Shown: piece by piece, positions 45,563-53,788 of the stretch | Position numbering within the stretch: position 1 is the stretch's first letter | Layout: each line of letters begins with the position of its first letter | Assembly (NCBI GenBank): GCA_028282705.1 | Contig: JANQHI010000081.1 | Coordinates: forward strand, 1 to 64,000 | Length of the DNA stretch: 64,000 nt | Direction: 5' to 3' | DNA from: Prolixibacteraceae bacterium | GTDB taxonomy: Bacteria; Bacteroidota; Bacteroidia; Bacteroidales; Prolixibacteraceae | Program-made: the position numbers and the translations under genes | The notes under the pieces: generated by a model | Database searches by the model: none | The model's input: only the letters and a program-made list of their open reading frames with translations | Told to the model about the DNA's origin: nothing

Positions 45563-47149
45563 TTACCTCTTTGTAACCTCAATAGCTTTAAGGTATTCGC
45601 TAAGGAAATGTTCATTATTTTCATCACTATCACCATAGTAAAACCTTAACTCCTCTAATTTCTTATGTAACATCTCCTGTATTTCAGCATATTCAGGTGT
45701 ACCATAAACATTTTTCATTTCATCGGGGTCTGTTTCAAGGTCATATAATTCCCATTCATCAATATCATAGTAAAAGTGCATTAGCTTATACCTTTGTGTA
45801 GCTATTCCATAATGCCTTTTAACCATGTGTACTGATGGGTACTCGTAGTAGGTATAATATACTTCCTCCCTAAAATCATTTGTTTCCCCACTGACGAGTT
45901 TCCTGAATGATTCCCCTTGCATTTCCTTGGGAATTTCAATACCTGCATAGTCGAGGAATGTTGGTGCAAAATCAAGGTTTTGTACTAGGTCGTCAAGTTT
46001 AGTGCCTGGTTTTATTTCTTTGGGATACCTGATGAGTAATGGTGTCCTGAATGATTCTTTATACATAAACCTTTTATCAAACCAACCATGCTCACCTAAA
46101 TAAAACCCTTGGTCTGAAGTATAAACCACTATGGTATTTTCTTCCAACCCAGCTTCTTTTAAATAATTCAGCACTTCACCCACACCATCATCAACTGATT
46201 TGATACATCTCAGATAATCTTTTATGTACCTGTTATATTTCCATTTCCCTAACTCTTTGCCTTTAAGGTTGGCAGACTTCATTACCTCATTTTTTGGGGT
46301 ATAAGCAGCCAGCCAGTCAGCCCTTTGTTTTTCATTCAGTCGTTTAAGTTGTCTGGCCAGTTCGGTAGTATCTCCATTTGGGTCAACTACCATTTTAAAG
46401 TCATGCCCCCACATAGCATGGCCATCAATTTGCATTTCCTGTGTTTTTGCAGCAGTGCCCCTTCCTTCATAATCATCAAAATAATTTGCTGGTGGGTCAA
46501 AGGTTACATCATCATACAAGGTCAGATATTTTGGTGCTGGTTTCCAATTCCTGTGTGGTGCTTTTTGGTGGTACAACACACAAAAAGGTTTATCAGGGTC
46601 ACGTTTATTTTTCAACCAGTCAAGGGTAGTTTCTGTGATTATTTCAGTACAATAGCCTTCTTTCCTTACTTTTTCCCCATCGATCAGGAAATCAGGGTTG
46701 TAATAGTGCCCTTGCCCAGGCAACACCATTGAAAAATCAAACCCCTGAGGGATGCCATCCAAATGTATTTTCCCTATCATAGCAGTTTGGTAGCCATTAG
46801 CTTGTAAAAGTTTTGGGAAATTATCCTGGTCCCAGTTAAAGGGTTGTACATTATCTACTTTACCATTTATAAAACTGTGTTTGCCTGTTAGCAATACAGC
46901 CCTGCTGGGGGCACAAATTGAGTTGGTAACGCATGAGCGTGTAAACATGGCCCCCTCTTCAGCAAGCCTGTCTATATTAGGCGTTTCATTTAGCCCATAA
47001 CCATAGGCGCTAATAGCCTGGTAAGCATGGTCATCACTCATAATAAACAAGATATTGGGCTTTATAGTTTCAGGTACCTGGGTTGTACATTTTACAAAGG
47101 TTGCTGTGATAAGGGTTAGTAGTGAAAGTTTGACCAAGTTTAATTGCAT
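45563..47149 (-). CDS. Sulfatase lipoprotein, Cys-type
   Basis: A 528-residue sulfatase with a signal ending in TFVKC (lipobox Cys21). Calcium-binding Asp39-Asp40 are in IMSDDHAY. The formylglycine signature is [11 protein letters not shown] with Cys79 as the modified residue, so it needs a maturation enzyme not found in this window. Later motifs are MIGKIHLDG and [18 protein letters not shown]. The C-terminal [15 protein letters not shown] is typical of the family S1 enzymes acting on sulfated glycans or sulfate esters. It lies upstream of, but apparently not inside, the first SusC/SusD locus. Substrate is unknown. Confidence 0.94.
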   Translation of the reverse strand: MQLNLVKLSLLTLITATFVKCTTQVPETIKPNILFIMSDDHAYQAISAYGYGLNETPNIDRLAEEGAMFTRSCVTNSICAPSRAVLLTGKHSFINGKVDNVQPFNWDQDNFPKLLQANGYQTAMIGKIHLDGIPQGFDFSMVLPGQGHYYNPDFLIDGEKVRKEGYCTEIITETTLDWLKNKRDPDKPFCVLYHQKAPHRNWKPAPKYLTLYDDVTFDPPANYFDDYEGRGTAAKTQEMQIDGHAMWGHDFKMVVDPNGDTTELARQLKRLNEKQRADWLAAYTPKNEVMKSANLKGKELGKWKYNRYIKDYLRCIKSVDDGVGEVLNYLKEAGLEENTIVVYTSDQGFYLGEHGWFDKRFMYKESFRTPLLIRYPKEIKPGTKLDDLVQNLDFAPTFLDYAGIEIPKEMQGESFRKLVSGETNDFREEVYYTYYEYPSVHMVKRHYGIATQRYKLMHFYYDIDEWELYDLETDPDEMKNVYGTPEYAEIQEMLHKKLEELRFYYGDSDENNEHFLSEYLKAIEVTKR

Positions 47150-47575
47150 TGTTGCTGTTTAATTAGGTTATTTTTTATAAAAATAGAAAAAAATGTGGTT
47201 GATGTAAGGGTAAAAAGCTTCTTGTATGTCTTAACAATAAATTGAATTTAAAATAATATCACTATCACCCTTTTAAAAAGCGGAATTAACCTTTAAGGTT
47301 CATAGTTTAGTTATAAAGATTGGCAGGGTGCCCTAAGGTGGGCACCCATTTTTGTTTTAAAAAGTGTTTTTACTTTTAGTACCTAACCCCTTGAATCCTT
47401 TCAGTTAAAATAAAAGTGGGCTGCAAACAAACTTTGATAAGTTTTTTTTATATTAGTGAAGTTATCTGGAAATTTATGGAAAAAATTTACATCCAATTTT
47501 TAACTTTCCTGCAACTAACCTATCCACCAAATGATCCACGGAAACTTTATTAGAAAAAACCAAAAACTAAATATT
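47150..47575. other. Divergent gap between sulfatase and Omp85 genes
   Basis: 426 AT-rich bases with no ORF. AACCTTTAAGGTT at 47288-47300 is a perfect 13-base palindrome, and a terminator-like hairpin follows at 47326. Both lie far from either start codon, so a small untranslated RNA or a long leader is possible. Confidence 0.45.
47326..47358 (+). terminator. Orphan terminator-like hairpin
   Basis: GGGTGCCC, six bases, GGGCACCC and then ATTTTTGTTTT form a textbook plus-strand terminator with eight G-C-rich pairs. No plus-strand gene lies upstream of it; the nearest gene upstream is the divergent sulfatase. It may end a small RNA or attenuate the Omp85 leader. Confidence 0.65.
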
Positions 47576-48907
47576 ATGAAAAAAATTGTCCTTGTACTTG
47601 CCTCTGTTTTGTTTAGTGTTTCACTTTTTTCACAGGAAGAAGTTGTAAAAGATGGCTGGAACTTTGGCGCATTGCCTACCATAACATTTGATACTGATTT
47701 GGGTTTCCAATATGGAGCCCTTGTTAATTTATATGATTATGGTGATGGCAGCAGGTATCCTAACTATAACCATTCACTCTATTTTGAAGTCTCAAGGTTT
47801 ACAAAAGGTAGTGGTATCAACCGTTTTTACTATGATTCTGATAAACTGATCAAAGGGCTACAAACCTCAGTTGATATCAGCTATTTGTCAGACCAGGCTT
47901 ATGATTTTTACGGGTTTAATGGGTATGATGCAGTGGTAAATGCAGGTTGGTTTGATGATGATGAAGATGATTATGTTACCAGGATGTATTATAAATATGA
48001 CCGCAAAATGTTCCGTTTTAAGGTTGACCTGCAAGGCAAGCTGGCTGGGGATAATTTTAGGTGGATAGCAGGTATTAATTTCCTTAATTTCAAAATAAAA
48101 TCAGTTGACCTGAAAAAGTTGAATAAAGGCAAAGACCTTGGTGATGATGATTATTTGCCTGATGTAGATGGTTTGTTTGAAGCCTATCAGGACTGGGGTA
48201 TTATTAACCAGGAAGAAGCTGATGGAGGTTTTGTCCCTATTGTGAAGGCAGGGTTAGTTTTTGATACCCGTGACAACCGCCCTAACCCTATGAAAGGGGT
48301 ATGGACAGAAGCTGTTATTGTGGCTGCACCAGAATTCCTGGGAGGTGAAAGCTCATTCTCTAAAATAAGCCTGACCCATAGGCAATATTTTACATTGATT
48401 CCCAAAGACCTGTCATTTGCATACAGGTTGGCATACCAGTCAACCATCAGTGGGCATGCCCCTTTTTATTACCAGTCACAGGTGATTACTTCAGTGCTGA
48501 AAGGGTCTTCAAGTGAGGGGCTTGGTGGTGCAAAATCATTGCGAGGTATAAGGAGGAACAGGGTAGTGGGTGATGGCTTCTTTTTTGGGAATGCTGAATT
48601 GCGTTGGAAATTTGCCAGGTTCAGGTTCATTAACAACAATTTCTACCTGGGCTTAAATGGTTTTGTTGATTTTGGAAGGGTCACCAAAAAGATAGAATTT
48701 GACAAGCCAGTTTTCAACCCATTAAGTTCTACCCCTGGAGAACCTTTCTTTTTTGATTATGATTCAGAAAAGATGCACACATCATATGGGCTAGGCCTGA
48801 GGATAGCTATGAATGAGAATTTTATTATCTCAGTGGATTATGGATTAGCTGGAAATGACCAGGATGGTGATTCAGGTATGTATATAGGGCTAAATTACTT
48901 GTTTTAA
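47576..48907 (+). CDS. Omp85-type outer membrane barrel without POTRA domains
   Basis: A 443-residue exported barrel. The signal peptide (MKKIVLVLASVLFSVSLFSQ) decides the ATG at 47576; the track ORF adds 15 leader residues. KSLRGIRRNRVVGDGF followed by NAELRW is the Omp85 signature loop and strand, and the C-terminus GMYIGLNYLF ends in Phe. There is only about 25 residues between signal peptide and barrel, so the POTRA domains of BamA and TamA are missing. Barrel-only Omp85 proteins are known in Bacteroidota; their cargo is unclear. The protein is too short for a normal BamA. Confidence 0.85.
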   Translation: MKKIVLVLASVLFSVSLFSQEEVVKDGWNFGALPTITFDTDLGFQYGALVNLYDYGDGSRYPNYNHSLYFEVSRFTKGSGINRFYYDSDKLIKGLQTSVDISYLSDQAYDFYGFNGYDAVVNAGWFDDDEDDYVTRMYYKYDRKMFRFKVDLQGKLAGDNFRWIAGINFLNFKIKSVDLKKLNKGKDLGDDDYLPDVDGLFEAYQDWGIINQEEADGGFVPIVKAGLVFDTRDNRPNPMKGVWTEAVIVAAPEFLGGESSFSKISLTHRQYFTLIPKDLSFAYRLAYQSTISGHAPFYYQSQVITSVLKGSSSEGLGGAKSLRGIRRNRVVGDGFFFGNAELRWKFARFRFINNNFYLGLNGFVDFGRVTKKIEFDKPVFNPLSSTPGEPFFFDYDSEKMHTSYGLGLRIAMNENFIISVDYGLAGNDQDGDSGMYIGLNYLF

Positions 48908-48911
48908 GGTG

Positions 48912-49228
48912 TTGTACCTAAAGGCACAAAGCAATGGATAGGGGTTTGATCTATGAATAAGTTGTCCCTAATGGGACAATAATTAGTATTGTGATAATAC
49001 AAAAATTCCAATATGGAGGAATTTGAATATACATTTTCAAACTTTGAAGTTTGATATAATTCAATTATTATCCCAGCAATAGTGAATGTTGCTATATTGA
49101 ATTTCTTGCTGAGATTTTTTGGGCAAAAAGTAAATTCTCAACTTATGTAACATACTTTTTATTCATCCTGGAGGGATGTAATATTTATAGAAATTAATGA
49201 AGAAAATAGGCTAGCCCTTTAGGAGCTA
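48912..49228. repeat. Array of short covarying palindromes, locus A
   Basis: A gene-free 393-base gap holds a series of short hairpins. They are TTGTACC-TAAA-GGCACAA at 48912, TTGTCCC-TAAT-GGGACAA at 48962, AAATTCC and GGAATTT at 49003-49024, CAAACTT-TG-AAGTTTG at 49038, AGCAA and TTGCT at 49075-49093, CATCC and GGATG at 49164-49178, and an imperfect TAGCCC-TTTA-GGAGCTA at 49212. Centres of the first three are 50 and 43 bases apart, and the last two are 49 apart. After the sixth comes ATATTTATAG. The arms vary but stay complementary. The same pattern occurs at 55.9-56.1 kb. No ORF is supported here. Confidence 0.7.
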
Positions 49229-49300
49229 AATATTTTAGCTACCTAAAATATAAAGCCTGGCCAAAAGTAAGCTAACCCATTTTCAACCAGGCCTTAACCA

Positions 49301-50623
49301 TTATTCTTTGTTCCAGTTAATATTTCTTGAGAAATACATAATTAATGCAAGGATGATAAATAAGCCTACACTTCCAACCAATAAAGCATAAGATTCCAAT
49401 TGTAGCAGTACAAAAATAAATATAAAAGAGCAGGCCATTATAAAAGTTAGAAGGGCAGAATTTAACCATTTTTGCAGGAAGGTGCGCGAATACAGGAATG
49501 CCATTATCAGCACTGCTGCTGCAGAAATAAAATAAGCCAGGTTAAACCCAAGGTGTTCAGATATGGACAAAAGCAGCAGGTAAAACATTAATATAGAGAA
49601 ACCCACCAAAATATACTGGATCACATGGGTTTTTTGTTTGGCAATAACTTCATTAAGGAAAAAAGAAAGGAAGGTAAGCAGGATGACCAGGATAGCATAT
49701 TTGGCACTCCTGGCGTTTTTCTGGTAATGGTCGTTCATTGAAACCAGTTCAACGCCAAAATCATTATTGGTTAGCTGGTAATTTTTATGTTTCCATAACT
49801 GGGGAAAGTCCCTGTTAAAGTGCAACACCTTCCACTGGGCAGTAAACCCTTCATTGGTAATTGATTTTGGGTCAGGTAAAAAGTTTCCTATAAATCCTGG
49901 GTCAGGATATGAAGATTGTAATTTAACTTCTGTCACTTCCCCAACAGGGGAAAACTGCAAAGATTGCGACCCTTTTAATGATAATGTACAGCTAAAATCC
50001 CCCCTGAAATTTTCTTTATCAACAGGAGGTAGTTGTATGGAAATCCCTTTATTCCCTAGCTGGTGGTTTACCAGTCCTGGAGAGAGGGTTAAGCTTTGCT
50101 CTCCCCAATTAAATTCAGGCAACCTAGTGATACTTCTAAGGTCATTAAGGGCAATTGATAACACAGCTTTATCCCAATGGGCATCTTCAGCTTTAACCTG
50201 TAATTTCTCAAAATTAGGAAATTCAAATGCCCCTGAAAGTTTAACATCTGATTCATAAACATTGACCTTATAAATACTCCTGTAACGTTCCTGGGGGAAT
50301 ATTTCACCTTCAATGTTTAGTGATTTTGGCAGAAAATAAGCATATTGGGTTATGGTTTCATACCTGTTATCTTTTTTATTGAATACCTCCTCATCATAAG
50401 GGATAGCCAAAATTGGCCCCCTTAATGTATGAAAAGTTGACCATTGTTTCATGATCTCCAGGGTAGTTCCTTCTGAAGTCAATTTGCGTTCATGTATTAA
50501 CCCCAGTATCATAAACTTGGGGATCAGCAATACCAGGGTAACAATACCAATAATAGCTACTTTTAAAAGAGGAGCCCAGTTGATTTTTGAGCTACCCTCA
50601 AATGGTGATTTAATTGTTTCCAT
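49301..50623 (-). CDS. creD: CreD family inner membrane protein
   Basis: A 440-residue membrane protein. One N-terminal helix (about 20-42) is followed by a large periplasmic domain (about 45-305, with LRGPILAIPYDE and GFTAQWKVLHFNRDFPQ) and about five to six C-terminal helices. The PILAIPY start and TAQWKV stretch are typical of CreD, linked to cell-envelope integrity in enterobacteria; its exact function is not established. It is last in a three-gene operon after a winged-helix regulator, 48 bases apart. This pairing is common in Bacteroidota as far as I know. Confidence 0.9.
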   Translation of the reverse strand: METIKSPFEGSSKINWAPLLKVAIIGIVTLVLLIPKFMILGLIHERKLTSEGTTLEIMKQWSTFHTLRGPILAIPYDEEVFNKKDNRYETITQYAYFLPKSLNIEGEIFPQERYRSIYKVNVYESDVKLSGAFEFPNFEKLQVKAEDAHWDKAVLSIALNDLRSITRLPEFNWGEQSLTLSPGLVNHQLGNKGISIQLPPVDKENFRGDFSCTLSLKGSQSLQFSPVGEVTEVKLQSSYPDPGFIGNFLPDPKSITNEGFTAQWKVLHFNRDFPQLWKHKNYQLTNNDFGVELVSMNDHYQKNARSAKYAILVILLTFLSFFLNEVIAKQKTHVIQYILVGFSILMFYLLLLSISEHLGFNLAYFISAAAVLIMAFLYSRTFLQKWLNSALLTFIMACSFIFIFVLLQLESYALLVGSVGLFIILALIMYFSRNINWNKE

Positions 50624-50671
50624 AATTTTGTTTTAAAGTACTTTGAAAAACAAAGTAGATAGTTAAAAAAA

Positions 50672-50968
50672 TTATTGTTGTTTTAATATCTCTTCTAATG
50701 CTTTTAGATGTTGGTCAAAAGAATCTTTCCCTTTTGCAGTGATTTTATATTCTGTATTTGGTATCCTGCCCAAAAAACTTTTATGTACTGAAATGTAGCC
50801 AATGCCCTCAAGCCTTTTTAAATGGCTGGCTAAGTTACCATCAGTTACCTCCAGCATTGATTTAAGGTCACTATAAGAGGCACTGCTGTTGACAGAAATG
50901 ATGGACATGATCCCTAAGCGGATTTTGTTATCAAAAGCCTTGTTTAATTGTTGAAAGATATTCTTCAC
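50672..50968 (-). CDS. Small winged-helix transcriptional regulator
   Basis: A 98-residue DNA-binding protein. The family feature is a single winged helix of the PF13601 (HTH_34) kind: AFDNKIRLGIMSII, then SYSDLKSMLEVTDGNLASHLKRLEGIGYISVHKSF and a wing ending in YKITAKGKDSF. It lacks a sensor domain. The start is a GTG that overlaps the TGA of the upstream gene as GTGA, so translation is coupled. It likely controls its own operon with creD. Confidence 0.9.
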   Translation of the reverse strand: MKNIFQQLNKAFDNKIRLGIMSIISVNSSASYSDLKSMLEVTDGNLASHLKRLEGIGYISVHKSFLGRIPNTEYKITAKGKDSFDQHLKALEEILKQQ

Positions 50969-51600
50969 TTGGATATTTCCCTTTTGTTTGCATCATACCT
51001 GAAATGCATTACTGTGCCATAAACAATATGCATTGCCCCAAAACCAGTAGCCCACAATATTAACCCATAACCTGGATAAATTGCTGCCACAATCCCAATG
51101 ATAATTTGACAGATACCCATATAGAAGATTTCCCTGTGTGTAAATTTTGCAGCGTTCACCAATGCCAGCCCATAAAATATTAGGAAGGAAGGGGAAATAA
51201 CCTCATAAACTCCTCTAAAGGCCATGATTAAAATGAATATCCCTCCACTTACAAGGGGGATTGCCAGGTTTACAACCATCATTCTTGCCCCTTTACTCCA
51301 GGCTTTATAGCCTGCTTTTTTCGTTTTATAATAAGTTAATATAGTGACAGTCAATAATGATAGCACCAATGTAATTATAGCCACTAATGCTAAGGGGAGG
51401 ATAATATCATTTGCCAAATGCTCCCTGTAACCTGGTGGGGGAGGAAAGTTGATAAGCCTGTATGCCACAAAGGCTCCTGCCAGGGCATAAATCCCCATTA
51501 ATATCCCAGATAAACCACTAAGTGATAGAAACCTGCTGGATTGCTCCATCATTAGCCTGATTTCCTTTAGTTCTTCCAAATATTCATTGTTTGTTTTCAT
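50965..51600 (-). CDS. Multi-pass membrane protein of the CreD operon
   Basis: A 211-residue protein with a charged N-terminal helix (YLEELKEIRLMMEQSSRFLSL) and five or six membrane segments (for example LSGILMGIYALAGAFVAYRL and DIILPLALVAIITLVLSLLTV). I recognise no family beyond frequent association with the HTH_34 regulator and CreD. It overlaps the regulator by four bases, so the two may form a membrane-sensor and DNA-binding pair. This is inferred from arrangement. Confidence 0.75.
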   Translation of the reverse strand: MKTNNEYLEELKEIRLMMEQSSRFLSLSGLSGILMGIYALAGAFVAYRLINFPPPPGYREHLANDIILPLALVAIITLVLSLLTVTILTYYKTKKAGYKAWSKGARMMVVNLAIPLVSGGIFILIMAFRGVYEVISPSFLIFYGLALVNAAKFTHREIFYMGICQIIIGIVAAIYPGYGLILWATGFGAMHIVYGTVMHFRYDANKREISK

Positions 51601-51705
51601 TTTGAAAAGTACTTTGCTTTACAAAGTTATACTTTTATCAGTAATATCAAAATAAAACAACTCCATTTTCTATTTAGGTTAAAACATTTGATCAGCTTCC
51701 ACTGG

Positions 51706-51735
51706 TTGCAGGAAAAAATTTTACAATTATCTTTG
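51706..51735 (+). promoter_or_regulatory. Consensus Bacteroidota promoter of trhO
   Basis: TTG at 51706-51708 and TATCTTTG at 51728-51735 are separated by exactly 19 bases, the best promoter in the window. The ATG of trhO is 31 bases past the -7 box. Confidence 0.75.
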
Positions 51736-51766
51736 TCGATTTTTATTTAGACTTAATTAAGATAAT

Positions 51767-52801
51767 ATGTTTTTATACAATAAGATTGATAAAGAGGTAT
51801 TAAAGAATCGGTTGCATGCAGAAGGGTTTAGAAGGAAAACAATTTCTTTTTACAGGTATCATTACCTGGAGTACCCACAAGAATTCAGGGATACTATTTA
51901 CAAAGATTGGTTTGCTTTAAATTGCTTTGGGAGGATTTATGTGGCCAAAGAAGGTATTAACGCCCAAATGAGTGTGCCAGAACACAATTTTGAGGCATTT
52001 CTTCATTCATTGGAAAAATATGAAATACTAACAAATATCCCTATTAAATATGCTGTTGAAGATGATGGAAAATCATTTTATAAACTTACTATTAAAGTCC
52101 GCCCCAAATTGGTAGCGGATGGGTTAAAGGAGCATGCGTTTGATATAACCAATGTGGGCAAGCATTTGTCAGGGGTTGAGTTCCATGGCTTGGTTGGGAA
52201 ACCAAACACAGTGGTTGTGGATATGAGAAATTATTATGAAAGTGAAATTGGGCATTTTAAAGGGGCTATATGCCCTGAAGCTGATACTTTTAGGGAAGAA
52301 TTAGAAATTGTTACCAAGCAGTTGGAAGGTCAGGAGGATAAAAAACTTTTACTCTATTGCACAGGAGGCATAAGGTGTGAAAAAGCCAGTGCTTACCTGA
52401 AACATAAGGGTTTCCAGGATGTAAACCAATTACATGGAGGGATCATTGAATATGCCAGGCAGGTAAAACAACATAACCTGGAATCAAAATTCATTGGGAA
52501 AAATTTTGTTTTTGATGAGAGGATGGGAGAGAGCATTAATGGGCAGGTTATTTCAACATGCCACCAATGTGGCAAACCCTTTGATACCCACTCAAATTGT
52601 GCCAATGACAATTGCCACCTGCTTTTTATTCAATGCCCTGAATGTGCCAAACTGCATGAAAACTGCTGTTCATTTGAATGTAAGGATGAACTCAAATTGA
52701 TACAAACGGGAAATGTTCCCTTTAAAAAAGCTAACTTTGGCAACAGGAAAAAATACCGAAAAAGTTTGCGTTTAACATTAACTGAGAAAGCTGGCAAATA
52801 G
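51767..52801 (+). CDS. trhO: tRNA uridine(34) hydroxylase, rhodanese family
   Basis: A 344-residue protein of the YceA/TrhO family, which installs oxygen at C5 of U34 in tRNA. An N-terminal ferredoxin-like domain has the family sequence YVAKEGINAQMSVP. The rhodanese domain holds the active-site loop YCTGGIRCEKA with the catalytic Cys, and the C-terminal part has four CxxC-type pairs (CHQCGKPF, CPECAKLHENC) that likely bind zinc. Three bases separate it from the dus gene, so two tRNA-modification genes form one operon. Confidence 0.94.
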   Translation: MFLYNKIDKEVLKNRLHAEGFRRKTISFYRYHYLEYPQEFRDTIYKDWFALNCFGRIYVAKEGINAQMSVPEHNFEAFLHSLEKYEILTNIPIKYAVEDDGKSFYKLTIKVRPKLVADGLKEHAFDITNVGKHLSGVEFHGLVGKPNTVVVDMRNYYESEIGHFKGAICPEADTFREELEIVTKQLEGQEDKKLLLYCTGGIRCEKASAYLKHKGFQDVNQLHGGIIEYARQVKQHNLESKFIGKNFVFDERMGESINGQVISTCHQCGKPFDTHSNCANDNCHLLFIQCPECAKLHENCCSFECKDELKLIQTGNVPFKKANFGNRKKYRKSLRLTLTEKAGK

Positions 52802-52804
52802 CTT

Positions 52805-53788
52805 ATGAATACTAATTTCTGGCAGCAATTTAAGGGACCTGTATTTTCATTGGCTCCCATGGAAGATGTTACTGACACAGTTTTCCGCGAAATTGTGTTG
52901 AGGATGTCAGCACCAGGTAAGTTGCATGTAGTTTTTACTGAATTTAGCAATGTGGAAGGGCTTAACCATCCTGTTGGTAGGGATAGGGTTTCAGAAAGGC
53001 TGATAATAAATAATTCTGAATTGTTGTTGCTTAGAAAGATGGGGGTTAAGTTAATAGCCCAGATATGGGGCAAAACTCCTGAAATATACCACTCAGTAAC
53101 CCAATGGATAACAACCAACTACCCATTTGATGGGATTGACATTAACATGGGATGCCCTGTAAAAAAGATTGTTAAGCAGGGAGCATGCAGTGCATTGATA
53201 GGCCAGCCAGGGTTAGCCAGGGAAATCATAACTGCAGTGAAAGAAGCAACCCACCTGCCAGTGAGTGTTAAAACAAGGACAGGCATCAAACAGCATGTTA
53301 CTGAGGAATGGATCAATACATTGCTGGAAACAAACCCTGCAGCCATAATCTTGCATGGTCGCACACAGCAGATGCAGTCTGATGGGGAAGCCAATTGGGA
53401 AGAGATAAGGAAGGCTGTGGAGTTGAGGAATGCAATTAACCCTGGTATCCCTATACATGGGAATGGTAATGTTTTTTCATACCAGGAAGGGCTTGAACGT
53501 GTACAATCAACAGGTGTTGAAGGAGTGATGGTAGGAAGGGGGATTTTTAAAAACCCCTGGTTCTTTGACCCAGAAAGGCTATCTGTTTCTAAAGAAGAGA
53601 GGGTACAAAAGCTATTGGAACACACCAGGCTGTTTGAGGAAACTTGGTCGGGGAAGAAAAATTTCAATATCCTGAAAAGGTTTTACAAAATCTACATCAA
53701 CCATTTTGATGGGGCTGGGAAAATCAGGGCAGATTTAATGGAGGCAACTGGCTTTAAGGATGTTTACCACTATTTTGGAAGCCAATAG
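52805..53788 (+). CDS. tRNA-dihydrouridine synthase
   Basis: A 327-residue flavoenzyme that reduces uridine in tRNA. SLAPMEDVTDTVFRE is the family start, and DINMGCPVKKIVKQGACSAL holds the catalytic Cys. SVKTRTG, ILHGRTQQMQ and HGNGNVFSYQEG, then GVMVGRGIFKNPW, build the FMN site. It is of the DusA/B/C superfamily; which uridine it modifies is not clear. Its 3' end overlaps the convergent TonB receptor gene by 35 bases. Confidence 0.94.
   Translation: MNTNFWQQFKGPVFSLAPMEDVTDTVFREIVLRMSAPGKLHVVFTEFSNVEGLNHPVGRDRVSERLIINNSELLLLRKMGVKLIAQIWGKTPEIYHSVTQWITTNYPFDGIDINMGCPVKKIVKQGACSALIGQPGLAREIITAVKEATHLPVSVKTRTGIKQHVTEEWINTLLETNPAAIILHGRTQQMQSDGEANWEEIRKAVELRNAINPGIPIHGNGNVFSYQEGLERVQSTGVEGVMVGRGIFKNPWFFDPERLSVSKEERVQKLLEHTRLFEETWSGKKNFNILKRFYKIYINHFDGAGKIRADLMEATGFKDVYHYFGSQ

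Noticed and set aside
44184-47149. Sulfatase as a member of the first SusC/SusD operon
   Set aside because: It is upstream of the sigma gene, with the YdeI-like gene and gaps of over 100 bases between, so shared transcription is not supported.
53119-53667. 182-residue minus-strand ORF inside dus
   Set aside because: Antisense to the conserved dus gene; no domain is visible.
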